From Rotaria sp. Silwood1 (taxonomy: Eukaryota > Rotifera > Eurotatoria > Philodinida > Philodinidae), in NCBI GenBank assembly GCA_905250075.1, contig CAJNOP010000181.1:283712-347711 (forward strand): 64,000 nt of DNA, in the 5' to 3' direction. This document shows positions 34,215 through 46,825 of this stretch, one piece after another. The position numbers were made by a program, and so were the translations under genes. The stretch's first letter is position 1. The number at the start of each line of letters is the position of its first letter. A model generated the notes under the pieces. It had not been told where the DNA came from, ran no database searches, and worked only from the letters and a program-made list of their open reading frames with translations.

Positions 34215-34853
34215 CAGGGTTGCCAGATCGAAAACTCAGAAATCAGAATTTTTTTTTCAAAATCAGAAAATCATCAGAATTTTTTTTTGCAAAATCCGAA
34301 ATTAATCAGAAAAGTCAGTTTTTGAAAAACCTAGTAGTTATTATGGTATCATGTTGGTACAAGATGCTCTATTGAATCGCTGTTCATTAATCCATACTTT
34401 ATTTTCAAAGATATTTCGCTATAAGAAAGCATAATACAATGAATATACTGTTTAGCTAACAAGGAAAAACTAATGAAGACACGTAGTGTCGAACTCTTTC
34501 GCTAAACTCAAAATTCGTTCACAAAAAAGGTATAAGGATTTATTATAAGCTTCAGTTCACCTTCAGTAGCCGACTGTATAACTTCGACACTACCAATCAT
34601 CAATAGAGAGAAAAGATGATGCAATATTAATCTATTGTAGTAATGGGTTATGATAAGATTTAATTTCGCTAAAAACAGCTGTGATATGATTTAGAAAAGT
34701 TCAGAATTCAGGAGAAAAACAGGGAAAATTATCAAAAACAGGAAAAATCAGACGAGTGCTAAAATCAGAAAAAATCAGACTATCAGAAGGAAATCAGAAA
34801 GGCATCCAAATTTCAGACACTGTCCTGACTTTTCAGACAATCTGGCAACCCTG
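34215..34853. mobile_element. Non-autonomous hAT-type element (639 bp) with perfect 8-bp target duplication
   Basis: The left terminus CAGGGTTGCCAGATCG and the complement of the right terminus (CAGGGTTGCCAGATTG) match in at least the first 14 bases. Direct copies of GTAATCAG flank it at 34207-34214 and 34854-34861. The arms are rich in AATCAGAA/TCAGAAA words in direct orientation. No transposase is encoded. The intact ends and duplication argue for recent movement. Confidence 0.92.
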
Positions 34854-34861
34854 GTAATCAG

Positions 34862-36269
34862 TAACATTTTTTTTTCAGGTAAATAAAAATAATTAAATGG
34901 ACACTTTCAAGAGTATTAATAGATCGTATGTATTACTACATAAGGATTTTCTTCAAAAAGATCATATCGATTACTGTTGTGAATGTGCGAACTAGCAAAG
35001 TTTTCAGCACAAACTAAAACTTTAAATTTATTTTATTGTCAAGTATTTGTTATGATATACGACGGTTCTGTATATAAAATATTATTTGTCTTTAAGACAT
35101 CATCTTTGTAAATTTTATTATATTTCAATGAATGTTGCAACTTCTCTTTGTTTGAATGAGAGATAATTATTACAAAGAAACATATTGTAAAACTGAAGGA
35201 AAAATCAAGAAAATCGAAAGTATGATCATCATCATCATTATCTCTTGACTATTTTAGACCAACAAACATAATGAATTTAAATATAATTATAATACATACA
35301 GGTTGTTTCATAGATAATAAACAAAAAAGAGTAACATTTGTTCTGAGAGATTTTTCATCAAGACACATGTGAACTTAAAAAGAATAACTGACTAATCAGT
35401 CACAATGAAGCCAATAGTTCTTTACATCTTTTAAAGTATCAACTAACATTTTATCATATAGAGAATTGTTCAAAAGAATACGATTACAGTCAATAAACAT
35501 TCTCATCGAAATAGACGAATGAAAACTATTTTTCATTGATGTATTCTTGCATTCTTCATAAATTACAACTATATGTAACGTCAGTTGTAGTGAAAGCAAA
35601 ACTCTCAATCATAATGAAAATTACTATGTCAAATGTTTTGGTTCTGTCATGATAAACTCATTCTCCTCTCTGTCTTACTATCATACTTGCGTTTTTGCTT
35701 TTCAATTAATCAATGTTCTCTTTTTATTTAGTTTCATGATTAATATAAGAAAAAATAGACTGAAAAAATGAAGTTACACATTAACAATGACTGAAGCAAG
35801 TTATAGTTACTGTATTTTTGTTATGTTCTACTTTTATTATACTTGTTTTAAGAGCAAATCATGGGTTCGAATATGTAGAACATAAACATTTGTTTATTTC
35901 TTAAACTTAAAGAATCACCACTGGTACATAATATCGCATGCATATATATATATCAAAGAAGAAGAAAGAAAAGAGAATAGATGAACAATACATATATATA
36001 AATGTCATGACATAATAATTTTTCTATTTAATTGTGTTAAGATACGATTTGCTTGAATTTTTTTCTAAAATAATTTTAAAAATATTCTTTAATAATAGTT
36101 ACGGTTTCCGTGTAAAAGAAAGAAAACTCTTATTATAGTTTTTAAAGTTGTGTTTTTCTTTAGTATATATTAAATATATATCTTGTCTTCAAATTTATTC
36201 TGTTTATTTCCAAAATGTTTTAAATTAAAAAGACAACGAAAAAGGAAATCTAAGTTTGTGTTTTGATAA
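34862..36269. other. Intergenic DNA, nothing recognised
   Basis: Spacer between the hAT element and the 3' end of the CAP gene. A 70-codon minus-strand frame at 35396-35608 has a mildly hydrophobic start but no family features. A (TA)n microsatellite lies at about 35942-35952. Confidence 0.5.
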
Positions 36270-36975
36270 TTAACATAATGGTTGAAGAACACATGTACTG
36301 AATTGGTAGCCATAGTTGCCTGGTGGTCCATATTGAGCAACAACATACATTTTACGACCCTGTCTTCCCGTAGCATATCCTACGCCAAGTCTTTCTGTAT
36401 CTTTCCAAACAACTTGTGAAAAATGACCTATACTCGGTTTATAACCTGGATTGTCATAATCATAAAATTCAATTTCTGCATACCATGCAAGTACTACCTT
36501 AACAGCTACAAATAATAAATAATAAAAAAGATTTTGTCTGATTTATAAAACTAACAAAATACATACCACTTATATTGACGATAGGAGTTTTACGTGTTAC
36601 TGCATAAAGATTTTCTCCAAAAAGACCACGTCGATCAGTACTATGTGTTAAATTAAGGTCCCTTTTAGCAAGATACTCAGCATAAATTTGAGCTCGTATG
36701 TTTATTTCTTCATTGAGTACTAATGGTGGTACACAATGACGAGCACGTAAGATATTATGAATCTCCAATGAATCATTTTGAAATTTTCGATGGTCTTCAG
36801 TAAATATTGGAGTTTCTTCTCTTTGCTTCACGGAAAGATATTCATTCCAAAATTTACGAACAATTAACGGTCGTTCATTCGAATTCATATTAAGATCTTG
36901 ATCGTAGTCTGTCCATTTTGCATTGTTAAACACAAAAAATGTGAGTAAGATTATTCCGAACACTTGGCCTTTCAT
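36270..36975 (-). CDS. Secreted CAP-superfamily (SCP/TAPS, GAPR-1-like) protein
   Basis: Two exons on the minus strand, 36975-36567 and 36505-36270, joined by a 61-bp GT-AG intron in phase; 214 residues. Residues 1-20 (MKGQVFGIILLTFFVFNNA) form a signal peptide. The CAP fold begins at LEIHNILRARHCVPPLVLNE, with the conserved HN.LR.RH.VPPL pattern. The central HSTDRRGLFGENLYA carries the H and E of the cavity (GENL). After the intron come VVLAWYAEIEFYDY, GHFSQVVWKDTERLGVGYA (the CAP1 signature with its second conserved H) and YVVAQYGPPGNY (CAP2). The length and order match single-domain CAP proteins. These are secreted binders of sterols or lipids, or proteins used in defence and proteolysis-related roles; the exact role cannot be read from sequence. 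A short insertion-like N-terminal segment (residues 21-60) precedes the domain. Confidence 0.93.
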
Positions 36976-39900
36976 AACTTAAATGTTTATTGGCTTTGTT
37001 TTATGTGTGACTATTTAAGATAGAAGAAATCTATACATCATCTTAATATGTTTTTAATAGTCGAATACTTATTCATGCACTTTTTTTTATGTATCAAACA
37101 AACATATCATTAATCTTTTTATTCCACGCACTTTTCTGAATATGCTTTGCATATGACAAGAGCATATTGGACATCATCAACAAAAATTTCTCTCAAAGAA
37201 AATAATCTGACAGTTTTGATTGGTTAAAACTTTGCATATTCTACAGGTTATCACAAACTACTCTACCAAAATATGAAATAACATCTAGATAAGGACTCTG
37301 CATAGGACAGAACAATCCCACCTTATTGCATCTCATGGAAAAAAACAGCTACTTATATGAACATTTGTATAAGAAAAGATATGACTATTTTTTTCATACA
37401 GACGACCTTCTTATCTATTTCAGTACAGTTGGCAAAAAGAATTTTTCTTTTTGTTGTATAGGTAGTTCTGCATTCTAATTACTAAAATACAGTAAAATGG
37501 ATAATAATGAATGAATAAATAAATAAAAACCACTATTTTGTCTATTGTAATAGTTAAAAGCAGTAAATAAATTCAGTTTTTAGTAATAACTGATAAAAAA
37601 TCTTCTGAAGATTCATCGCCATCTATTATTGAATGTCAATCTGACACATCTGTTTCAACATTAGCGTGGGTGTGAGAAAACAGTAAAAGAATAAAGAGAA
37701 TACATATATTGAAGAAAATATGATCTAATTTTGTCGTCGTATATCATAGCCAACAACTCTTATCGAAATTTGATTATTATAATACTAGTTGATGCATGAT
37801 CAAATATCACAGAAAAATACTGCACTGCTTTGATTATCATCGTTTATAAAGAAAAAGTTTTTCACACGGAAATAAAGTATTTCCGTCACTACTTTTGCAC
37901 TACTCTCAGTGGTTCAATCTTTTAGATACTCCATCAAACGGATAAATGTATTCAAAAAGTTCACTTTGTTTAAAGGTTACTTCGTCCCTATTTGGGACAA
38001 AAATATAATGCAACCTATTACATCGTATGGGATCGTTTTTTGTCACATTCTATTCCAAGCGAAGCCTGATCTGCTTTTATATATATTTTTGACTATGTAC
38101 ACCATTCCATTCTCATGTATTTAGGTATATTAGTGGTTCATGTAAAATCTACACATGGTTGTCTTTTTATCATATGTTTTTCGTGTATTGCATATGGAGT
38201 TTATCAAACCATCGTTCATGTAATATATTAAAAGCGAATCAATCCGATAAAACAAAAGTTTTCTATTCGAAAACTGTTAAACAAGAAAACAAAAATTCCA
38301 TTATCGTTTAAGTTATTGAATAATGTGATAAGAAAATTCAATTCCGATTAGATGTTTTCTTTCTATTTCTGAAGTTAATAATTCTGTTTGTTAATCTATT
38401 TTGTTTATCATCCTGTTCAATTTCTGACGCTAACGGTATTTAATTGCAGTTCGAGTTAGAGAAAAGTATTTCACGATCAGTTTGAATAATGATGCAATTT
38501 CAGGTTCTAAAATGAATAAATATGACGCAAGTTGACACAAGCATTAACATCAGTATCATTCTAACGGTTTTAAAAGCTTAAATCTATTATAAAACAATAC
38601 ATGATTTCAAGAATTGACAAGGAATATATATTCTACTGTCAAACACCATTCGACTTCACATTAACACTAAGAGTCAATTTGATAACTCTTGTTATATTGG
38701 AATAAATATTTTAAACTTAATTGAAAGGATAAAAATCGGTTAGGATGTATTTGACCAAAATTTGACAATTGGCATATTGATGATGTCACTTACAGTGATG
38801 TGACTATCGGTAATTCCTGTTTTCGGTGATATTTTGAAATAATGTCTGCAATATCTACATATGTTATATATTAAAAAGTGAACTCAAAGAATGATTGCCG
38901 AACTGTTTCATAATGTTTGCTTCGGTGATCTCACTCTTCTACGATATCGTTTTCGGCAATGAGATGCACAATCGTTTCAGACAATGAGATGCACAATCGT
39001 TTCAGACAATGAAATGCAGATCGCGATAAAAGCAATAAAATTTCTATGGATTCTCTTGAAAGCACTTTGCACAAACTAGGCACACTTGTTCGTACACGAA
39101 AAGCTTTATCAACATTTGCCGTCAACAATGCTTATCGTTTGTTTGATTCTTTGTTGTATGATGCTGGTTATGATACTTTTTACTACCACTATTTTGTCTT
39201 GCTTATAAAATAACAATAGACTGAATATATGATGATGTTTTCTGTAGCTCTTTCCTCATATCAGTCTTTTATGATTAAAGTATACATTGATTATTTCTTT
39301 CAATGGTTTCATCTTCGATATAGCGAGTCTTTAGCAATAAAAACCTAGGCCTTTTTCACCATAAACTAAAATTTTCGACATCATTTGTATGATCAACATT
39401 CTTTAATCTGTAATGCTACATAAGTTGATGTAGATAATGGATTGAGACAGTAGCTATATCACTATCCTTAGTAATGATGCTTGTTGATCTGTTTTATCAT
39501 ACTAGTTGTATCTATTTCTATATATATATAGATCCTTACAATACGGTCACATAAGGGAAGAGAGTGAGATAGAGCTATCGCGTTGAGGACTACATTACGC
39601 ACAAAATTATAATTATAACGATAAAGTAAACGAAACCAAGCGTAACGCTCATTTACTGGTACAATGCATAAATTAAATTACTCGTATCGAGCAAGATTTA
39701 CCCAGCAACACTTCGTATACAAAGCAAAAATAGTTTTGTAAAGTTCATTTCAGCTGTTTTTAATTTAAAAATTCTCACCCACTGTCTCAAACTTAAAAGC
39801 ATCTAGAAATAATTGTTTTGTTTTCAAACATTAAAACCACTATCATCCATTATCAAACTAAACCTACACTTTCCTCAGCATGTCTGGGAGAGTCTAACGA

Positions 39901-40381
39901 TTTTGAATAACTTTATAACCCTACAATTATCTAGGTGTAAATGCATAGATATATCTGAAAAAATATCAAAAGGATTAGGCAAAAAACAACGATTATTAAT
40001 CTCTTGTTGGCTTTGTCACGAATTTGTTCATACAAGTGAATCACATTATCAATTACTTCCGACATTTTTGTTTTCCTTTTTTTTCATTCTATGTTTAACT
40101 TAATATATTGATCAAATAACTAGACTAATAAAATCAATTTCATTTTGCTGGCATTAGCTTTATAAGAAAAGAAACCTATATCATTTTTAATAGTTTTCTT
40201 CATGATACTCTTATCATTTTATCCGTAGTATAACAACATCGTAAACCACTAAAACGTTTTTAATCGACATACAATAGCATATCTTATCATACAGGTAGTC
40301 TTGTTTTGTATTTTTCTTTCTATGATAAAAATAAATTGTAGCCAATGGAAAACATTTGTAATCATTCTATTACAATTTAGA
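36976..40381. other. Intergenic DNA with a 25-bp tandem repeat
   Basis: About 3.4 kb separating the divergent CAP and SLC13 genes, so it should hold both promoters, but no defined motif is visible. At 38957-39024 the unit CAATGAGATGCACAATCGTT plus TCAGA is repeated 2.7 times. Short open frames (37909-38124, 38931-39128, 39813-40103) show no family similarity. Confidence 0.5.
38957..39024. repeat. Tandem repeat, 25-bp unit, about 2.7 copies
   Basis: Two exact 25-bp copies beginning CAATGAGATGCACAATCG at 38957 and 38982, and a diverged partial copy at 39007. Perfect identity of the first two suggests a recent duplication. Confidence 0.85.
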
Positions 40382-43300
40382 ATGACAAATAAAGCCCTAA
40401 TTTGGATTAAACAACGATGGCGTTTGGTAACTCTTATACTTATACCATTAGTTCTTCTTCCATTGCCTATTATCATTAAAAAATCAGTACGTGATGAATT
40501 TTTTGTAGAAATTTATTTGCAATAATTTCGTTCTAGCAAGCAAGATGTGGTTATATTGTACTTATTCTTGCTCTTTATTGGATATTTGAAGTAATACCAT
40601 TACCAGTTACATCTTTATTACCACTCATATTGTTCCCAATGGTAAAAAAAATCTTTTTCTTTTATTTATTTAAACAAATTTTCAAATTATTTTCATGTTT
40701 ATATACAGGCTGGTGTCTTAGAGGCTAACAAAGTAGCACCATTGTATTTCCAAGATATCATTGCACTTTTCTTTGGTAGCCTGGCATTTGCTCACGCTAT
40801 AGAATTAGTTAATCTGCATCGACGCATTGCACTGTTTGTATTACGTCATGTTGGTACATCAACGAAATGGTATTTTGGTTTCTTTTTTATTCAGAGACTT
40901 ACAGAAATTTTCAATTTATTTGATTAAAACATTTTGTATGTTTTTCCATTGGCCAGGACTTTGGGTGGTCTAATGGCAGTAACGGCATTTCTTTCTATGT
41001 GGATTAATAATTCGGCAGCAGCATCCATTATGTTACCCGTATCATTAGCTATTATCGATGAACTTGAACGTCACGAAAAGAACTATTCAGATAAAAAACA
41101 AACTGTCAAAGAGGCAACGTCTACTGTAAACGGTAAAAGAATTATCCAATATATACACACCATAAAATTTATGAGTATTAGTAATATAAGCTCCAACCGA
41201 CTTCTATCGCTGTTTTTATCTCGAAGTTCTTATTGATAGAGAAACGTTCAAAATCTCCATTCATGACACCACATACGAAGTCATTTTATTGTAAGAAATT
41301 GTTAATTAAAAAAAAAGAATGAGTTCCATAAATACACTGAGTTGCCCTGTGTCATCTATCCCACATCAATTCAGAGTTCGAGTAAACTTAGATTAACTTC
41401 AAGTTAATATATCAAAGTGACATTTATTAATGTTTTTTTATCAACGAACTCGTGAAGAATATGATCTGAGATAGGGTTCATGAATAAAGATTTTCAAGGT
41501 CTAACAACTGATAATATCTTCAAGGTCAACAATAATTGGAGTGAATTTTACTAATACTAAAAAATCTATTATTTATAGAAGTGCTCGAAATAACTGAAAC
41601 GGAAGTACAAAATGGAGGTATATCGAAAGAAGTTATTCTTGATGCATCTCAAATAGAAGAACCGTATGTATATAGATATAAACGTCGGATTCTCATAAAT
41701 TATGTAATATGTTAGGAACACAGGAGTTCCTGTTGAAGTAAAACAACGTTTTCGATCGCCATGGCAAAAACAAGGACAATTGAAAGTTGAAAAAACACAT
41801 GAAAAAAAATATGAAGAATTAAGAAAATGTATCTGACGGAGTTTTTTTTACATAGCTAGTTATATATGTATATATATATATTTATAGGTTTTCTTCTTGC
41901 TACTGCTTATTCAGCAACTATTGGCGGTTTAGCAAGTCTTGTTGGTACAGGACCCAATGTTTTTGTTAAAGGTTTTATCGATAGGTAGGTAACAAAAAAT
42001 TTTCTTCTCTTTTTTTGTATGCCATTTATTTAGTACATATAAAGGAACAAATTTTAATGTAAATTTTCTCAATTTTCTGTTATTTGCATTGCCCGTCGGG
42101 ATAATAATGCTTATTCTATGTTGGTTATGGTTACAAATACTATATAGTAGACAAGAGTTTGTATCAATGAGAAGAAACATTTTCTTCTTCAATATTTTTT
42201 GCTTTCTTTCTATAGTTTATTTAAATGCCGAACTGATCCTGAAGACCGTGAAGCATTAGCTGATTTAAAAGCTATGTTAATTAAACAATATAATGATCTA
42301 GGAAAACCAAAGTAGATATATTTTTAAAAAGATCATTTGTAAAAGTATTTTTCTTTGAAATATTTAGTTGGAGTGAATACACTATTGGAATTATTTTTAT
42401 TATTATGATTATTTTATGGGTGACGAGAGAATTTGGTGAAACACACGGATGGGATATTATATTCGAAAAAGGGTATTATCAATAAGAATCCTGTTGGATA
42501 AGATAACCACCCAGGATATGCGTGCGAGCGGATGTGGGTATTGAAGTTCTGTTGACCACATCCACACATACACTTACCCACACATTCATTCCAAAAAATC
42601 AAAATGAAAAATATTCTTCGTCATTTTTGAAAGATCTATTTATGTCAAACCGTAGAAGATAATGAGTTTATCATTACTAGATAAGAATTTTTCCACTTTA
42701 AAAACTTTAATTGGGCAACTAATAGAAGGTACTTTTCTGTTCATGCAAATCGAAAAATTAAACTACTTTAAGCATTGATGTGTGAATTTGATGATGACGC
42801 ACTGCCTATTCAGGAGACAATAAATTCGTATAGTTATAGAGCTTGACGGCACCTAACTTCTGAGAAAGCTATACGGTTGGACGCTTTTGATTCGAGGAAC
42901 AATATCAAGAACTTGAAAACATTGTAAAAGCGAAGTTTTATAGAAGCTAGTTAAAATGCTAACGCTTTCGGCACAAAGAAAGCTAATGTGAGCACTATTA
43001 GATGTACACGATTCAAGACTAGGCTTGGAGACGCTGAAGTCATAATATTCGATCATATTACGCATCACTGTTATAATATTCCTTTTCTGATAAATGGCTT
43101 CTCAGAACGTTGAAACCTGATGAAAATATTACTTCCTATGTAACATTCGGTGCGTCACAAGTTACTGTACAAAACGATATAGATAGCTTTTCAAATGAAG
43201 GTGCACTGTAAAAAACAATCATAGAATAATAATTCATTAATATTCATTTATTACAATTACATGAACCCTTGTTAAGTTTCTGAGCGTAATCTACTCTTTT

Positions 43301-44491
43301 TCGGTATACGAACGGAACAAACCATCACCCAATGGCTCTATTTTTCCATGGTGGGGATTAAAACATTCAAACTAGAAAATTTTTCATTTATAAATTTATG
43401 AACAGGAAGTGTAGATTACGCTCATAAGCCTAAGAAGAGTTTATATCGTGGTAATAAGCCAATAGTAAGGGTTTATTATTCTCAACTTTTTTTTTTATAC
43501 AATGTGGTATCTTATTCAACATGGTCCTTTGTATTGAAAAGATATTAATTTCTTGAATTTTTTCATAGCTTTATAAGTGATAGCACAGTTGCAGTATTTT
43601 GTGGTTTACTTCCATTAATTTTACCGAATTCAAATCCTTTTCAAAGTTTGTTTAATAAATCAAACTCTACATAATTCATTTCTTGTATATAAGGTAATTG
43701 GAAATACGAACCAATTGTTCAATGGAATACTTTAGTAAAAAATATATCATGGAGTGCTATATTTTTACTTGGTGCTGGTCTTTCTGTGGCATCAGCTTTC
43801 ACTGTGTGTATTTTTTATTATAAAAAATTTTAACTGAATAATGTTTTCTATTGATAAATTAGAATTCGAAATTATCAGAGAGTGTTGCACAAGCACTTCG
43901 ATTTTTACATCGTGTACCACATACTGCAGTTATTATGTTAGTTATTGTTATTAGTGGTCTTTTTACTGAAGTAACATCAAATTTAAGTACAGCAAGTATT
44001 TTTTTGCCTGTACTTGATTCTGTGGTATGATTAAGTGTTTCATTTGAATAAAAAATTGGATTTTTTCTCATTATATATAGTCACGTTCATCTTTTATTCA
44101 TCCGGCTTATCTTATTCTTCCATGTACTTTAGCTGTATCTCTTGCTTTTATGTTACCTATTGGTAAGTAACAAACACAAAAATATATTAACGAATTTATT
44201 GAATTATTCTTTAAAGCCACACCGCCGAATGCAATTATTTTTGGTTCTGGTGCTATCCGAGTAATTGACATGGTAACATTATTATTCGATTCGAACAAAA
44301 ACAAAGAAAATAATACGCCTATTTCAATTGTATTTTTTTAGGTCAAAACTGGTGTTGTAATGAATATTATTGGTTTCCTCGTTGTATTTCTTGCTGCAAC
44401 AACTTGGATGCCGAAAATTTTTGGCCTTAATGATGGAACAATAGAGTTTTTTTTCAATATGAGTACAAGCACGGTTCCAAGGCAGTTATGA
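40382..44491 (+). CDS. SLC13-family sodium-coupled di/tricarboxylate (or sulfate) transporter
   Basis: Sixteen exons: 40382-40486, 40537-40641, 40709-40869, 40957-41132, 41579-41663, 41716-41828, 41888-41984, 42034-42156, 42216-42311, 42368-42472, 43569-43645, 43694-43803, 43863-44024, 44081-44162, 44217-44272, 44342-44491. All are GT-AG and in phase, giving 600 residues, normal for SLC13. The N-terminus is a membrane helix (VTLILIPLVLLPLPIII). Then come YWIFEVIPLPVTSLLPLILF, LHRRIALFVLRHVG, and the first substrate/sodium motif LSMWINNSAAASIMLPV (the SNT-like motif reads NNS here). A soluble loop of about 100 residues spans exons 4-6. The family signature SATIGGLASLVGTGPNVF, the second half TEVTSNLSTASIFLPVL and the final PPNAIIFGSGAIRV follow. 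It would import Krebs-cycle acids or sulfate with Na+ at the plasma membrane. The substrate cannot be assigned. A start further upstream is possible, because the frame stays open to about 40301, but the ATG here is preceded by a splice-acceptor-like TTTAG. Confidence 0.92.
43281..43424. repeat. Inverted repeat (14-bp perfect arms) in SLC13 intron 10
   Basis: TGAGCGTAATCTAC at 43281-43294 and its exact complement at 43411-43424 can form a hairpin with a 116-base loop. It lies in the 1.1-kb intron 42473-43568, far longer than the other introns of the gene. No target duplication is evident, so it may be a degenerate foldback element. Confidence 0.6.
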
Positions 44492-44607
44492 AACAAATAG
44501 CTAAAATTGTACATGATACATATATTCTTTTACTTTATCGTAATACAAAAAAAAACTTTTTTTTTTGGACAAACAGAAGGAAAAAAGATATTAGTAAATA
44601 AGAAAGT

Positions 44608-45947
44608 CTATTTATTACCACCGGCATGACGCATTCGACGATAGAATGCATTACGCTTGTGTTTAGCAACTTGATGTTTTTTAGCATGTGAAAAATGTTT
44701 TTTTCGCATATTTAAACGTTGAAAATTTGCATTAGGATCTTTTATTCTAGGTTTTTTTGTACATGGTTGTTTGCTTATTGATGATGATGCAATTGTATCA
44801 TTGCTAGTTGTTGGAAGAGCAGGAATATCATCGAGTGAATTCGTCGTTGATATTGATCGTTTTCGTTTTTTTGATACACGATTCTACAAGTATTCGAATG
44901 TGAAAATTTAATAAAATTGATTTGAAGTAGTAGTAAAATTCGTAAAAAGTTGTAGATTGGCTTAGATGTTTTGGTAATACTTTTAAAAAAAACTCAAGCT
45001 CCTGTTTAAGCTGAACTCAATGAATTACAGGGAAACACTAAAAGCCTTCTAGGGAAGGAAGCTGAGCCTCCGTCATTTTACACCAATAATCTCAAATCAA
45101 AAGAATTAGTTAATTAAAAACTATGATATTAGTTTTTTTTTTATTCTTGTAATAAATCTTCTTTTTTTATTTCATATTTTACCTCTTGTTCTATTTCTTC
45201 CTCTTCTTGCTCTTTTTCATCATCATCTTCTGGCATATTTGGACCAATAATTGTATCGTCTTTTTCTTCATCATCACTATGTAAATTTAATTGTTGTTGT
45301 CTAGCAAATGTTAAAAACTGAAATTGAACAAGTTTTGATTGACTACTAACAGGTACATAATGAAAATCATCTTTATTATCTTGTGGTATATCGTCTCCTT
45401 CATCATCATTATCACTAGGATCATATGAAAAAGAAATATGTGTTGGTAAACTAGATGTTGATATTGTTGGTGTTATATTTGGTTTAGATGATGTAGAATT
45501 TTGATGTTCTTCATTTGATGCTAATCGTTCCCATACTTGACTACATGTAACTGTGGTATGAATAGGTGATGGAGTTGTTGGACTAATTGTTTTAGAATAA
45601 AGTTCTGTATGTGTATGAGTAGTTGCTAAAAAAATTAAAACACAATTTATTATAGAAATAGAATTAAAAATCAAAAAGATCACACGTGTTGATGGAGGTT
45701 GAGAATTAGTTGTTATTATTGTCGTTTTATTAATATTATTTGTTGTTGAAATATTATCTTCATTTTCAAAATCATTACTAAATACTTGACTACGTGATAA
45801 ATTAATACGTCGTTTAAGATTTGTTCGATTACGTTCACGTAGTGGTCTTAATGATGATGATGACGATGATAAAAATAGTGGTAAGGATAATGGATGAGAT
45901 TCTTCCGTAGATACTGAAGGAGAAGGACGAATTGAGTCAGCATTCAT
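44608..45947 (-). CDS. Unrecognised low-complexity protein, acidic middle and basic C-terminus (probably nuclear)
   Basis: Proposed minus-strand exons 45947-45686, 45625-45183 and 44883-44608, giving 326 residues. The 60-bp intron 45685-45626 is a multiple of three without a stop, so its retention would insert 20 mostly hydrophobic residues. I prefer splicing because size, AT content and GT-AG ends match other introns here. The second intron removes a TAA. The protein is Ser/Thr/Asn-rich, with SFSYDPSDNDDEGDDI and a long Asp/Glu run (PEDDDEKEQEEEEIEQE). Its last exon has nuclear-signal-like SKKRKRS and ends HFSHAKKHQVAKHKRNAFYR followed by RMRHAGGNK, suggestive of RNA or ribosome binding. No family is recognised. 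It is convergent with SLC13, 116 bp away. Alternatively exon 2 reads through to the TAA at 45141. Confidence 0.6.
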
Positions 45948-46174
45948 TGAATATTATCTCTAAAGAAATATGAATGAATTATCCTTAGTCGTTCTTCTTT
46001 AAAAATAAAGAAAGAACGCTAAAAAATTCGTCTTGATTGATATCTAGCGACACATGAGCTTTTTTATTGGTTATTATCTAGGGACAATTGATCGATCGAA
46101 TTTATGCTCTGGTTGGTGATTTGTAAATGAATTACGATTAGTTAATTGTCCAAGTCTTTATAGGAAATGATTTT

Positions 46175-46211
46175 TTAATTAATTAATTAATTAATTAATT
46201 AATTAGTTAAT
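46175..46211. repeat. (TTAA)n microsatellite
   Basis: About nine uninterrupted TTAA units upstream of the NOP2 relic, self-complementary and able to form a hairpin. Confidence 0.9.
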
Positions 46212-46825
46212 TGTGAGGTGACGAGAGAACAGCAAAAGAAATTTTTGGCATTGGATGGAAAGCGAAAAACGAGGAGAACCAGTGTTTCCAACAGAATTAA
46301 CGTAAACTGGTACGATATCTTTAGTTTTTAATCTTTCAAATAATTAAAATTTTAATATTCATTTCATTTTTTACAAATCTATTGATCAATTTGTATCATG
46401 ATTGAAACAATGATATATAATGCACCGTAAAAGAATTTACATATTATTTTATGTTCTCTTTCTGTTACATTATAGATGCTGTCGAAAAGAAAGTATTATT
46501 CAGTCGTAGTAAGAAACGATTTGTATCTGCTTCTTTTACGGCTCTCTAATTTTATAATTATTAATTCGAACGTTTCAATGTTCGTAAACGTCTTGAAAAA
46601 AAAAAGAATTAACACAAACAATAAAGAAAAATACAAGTATGTATTAGTCTATTTCTATATAAATTTTCTATTTCTTTTTGAAAACGTTAAAGTAACTAAA
46701 AATAAAGCCAATTCCATGTTGGATCTATCTATGATAATGAACTGCTTAACAGTTGCACAGACGAAGATCAACATTGTTAAAAAAATCCTTTTCTTTATTG
46801 AATAATTTTTTTTAAATAAAATTAG

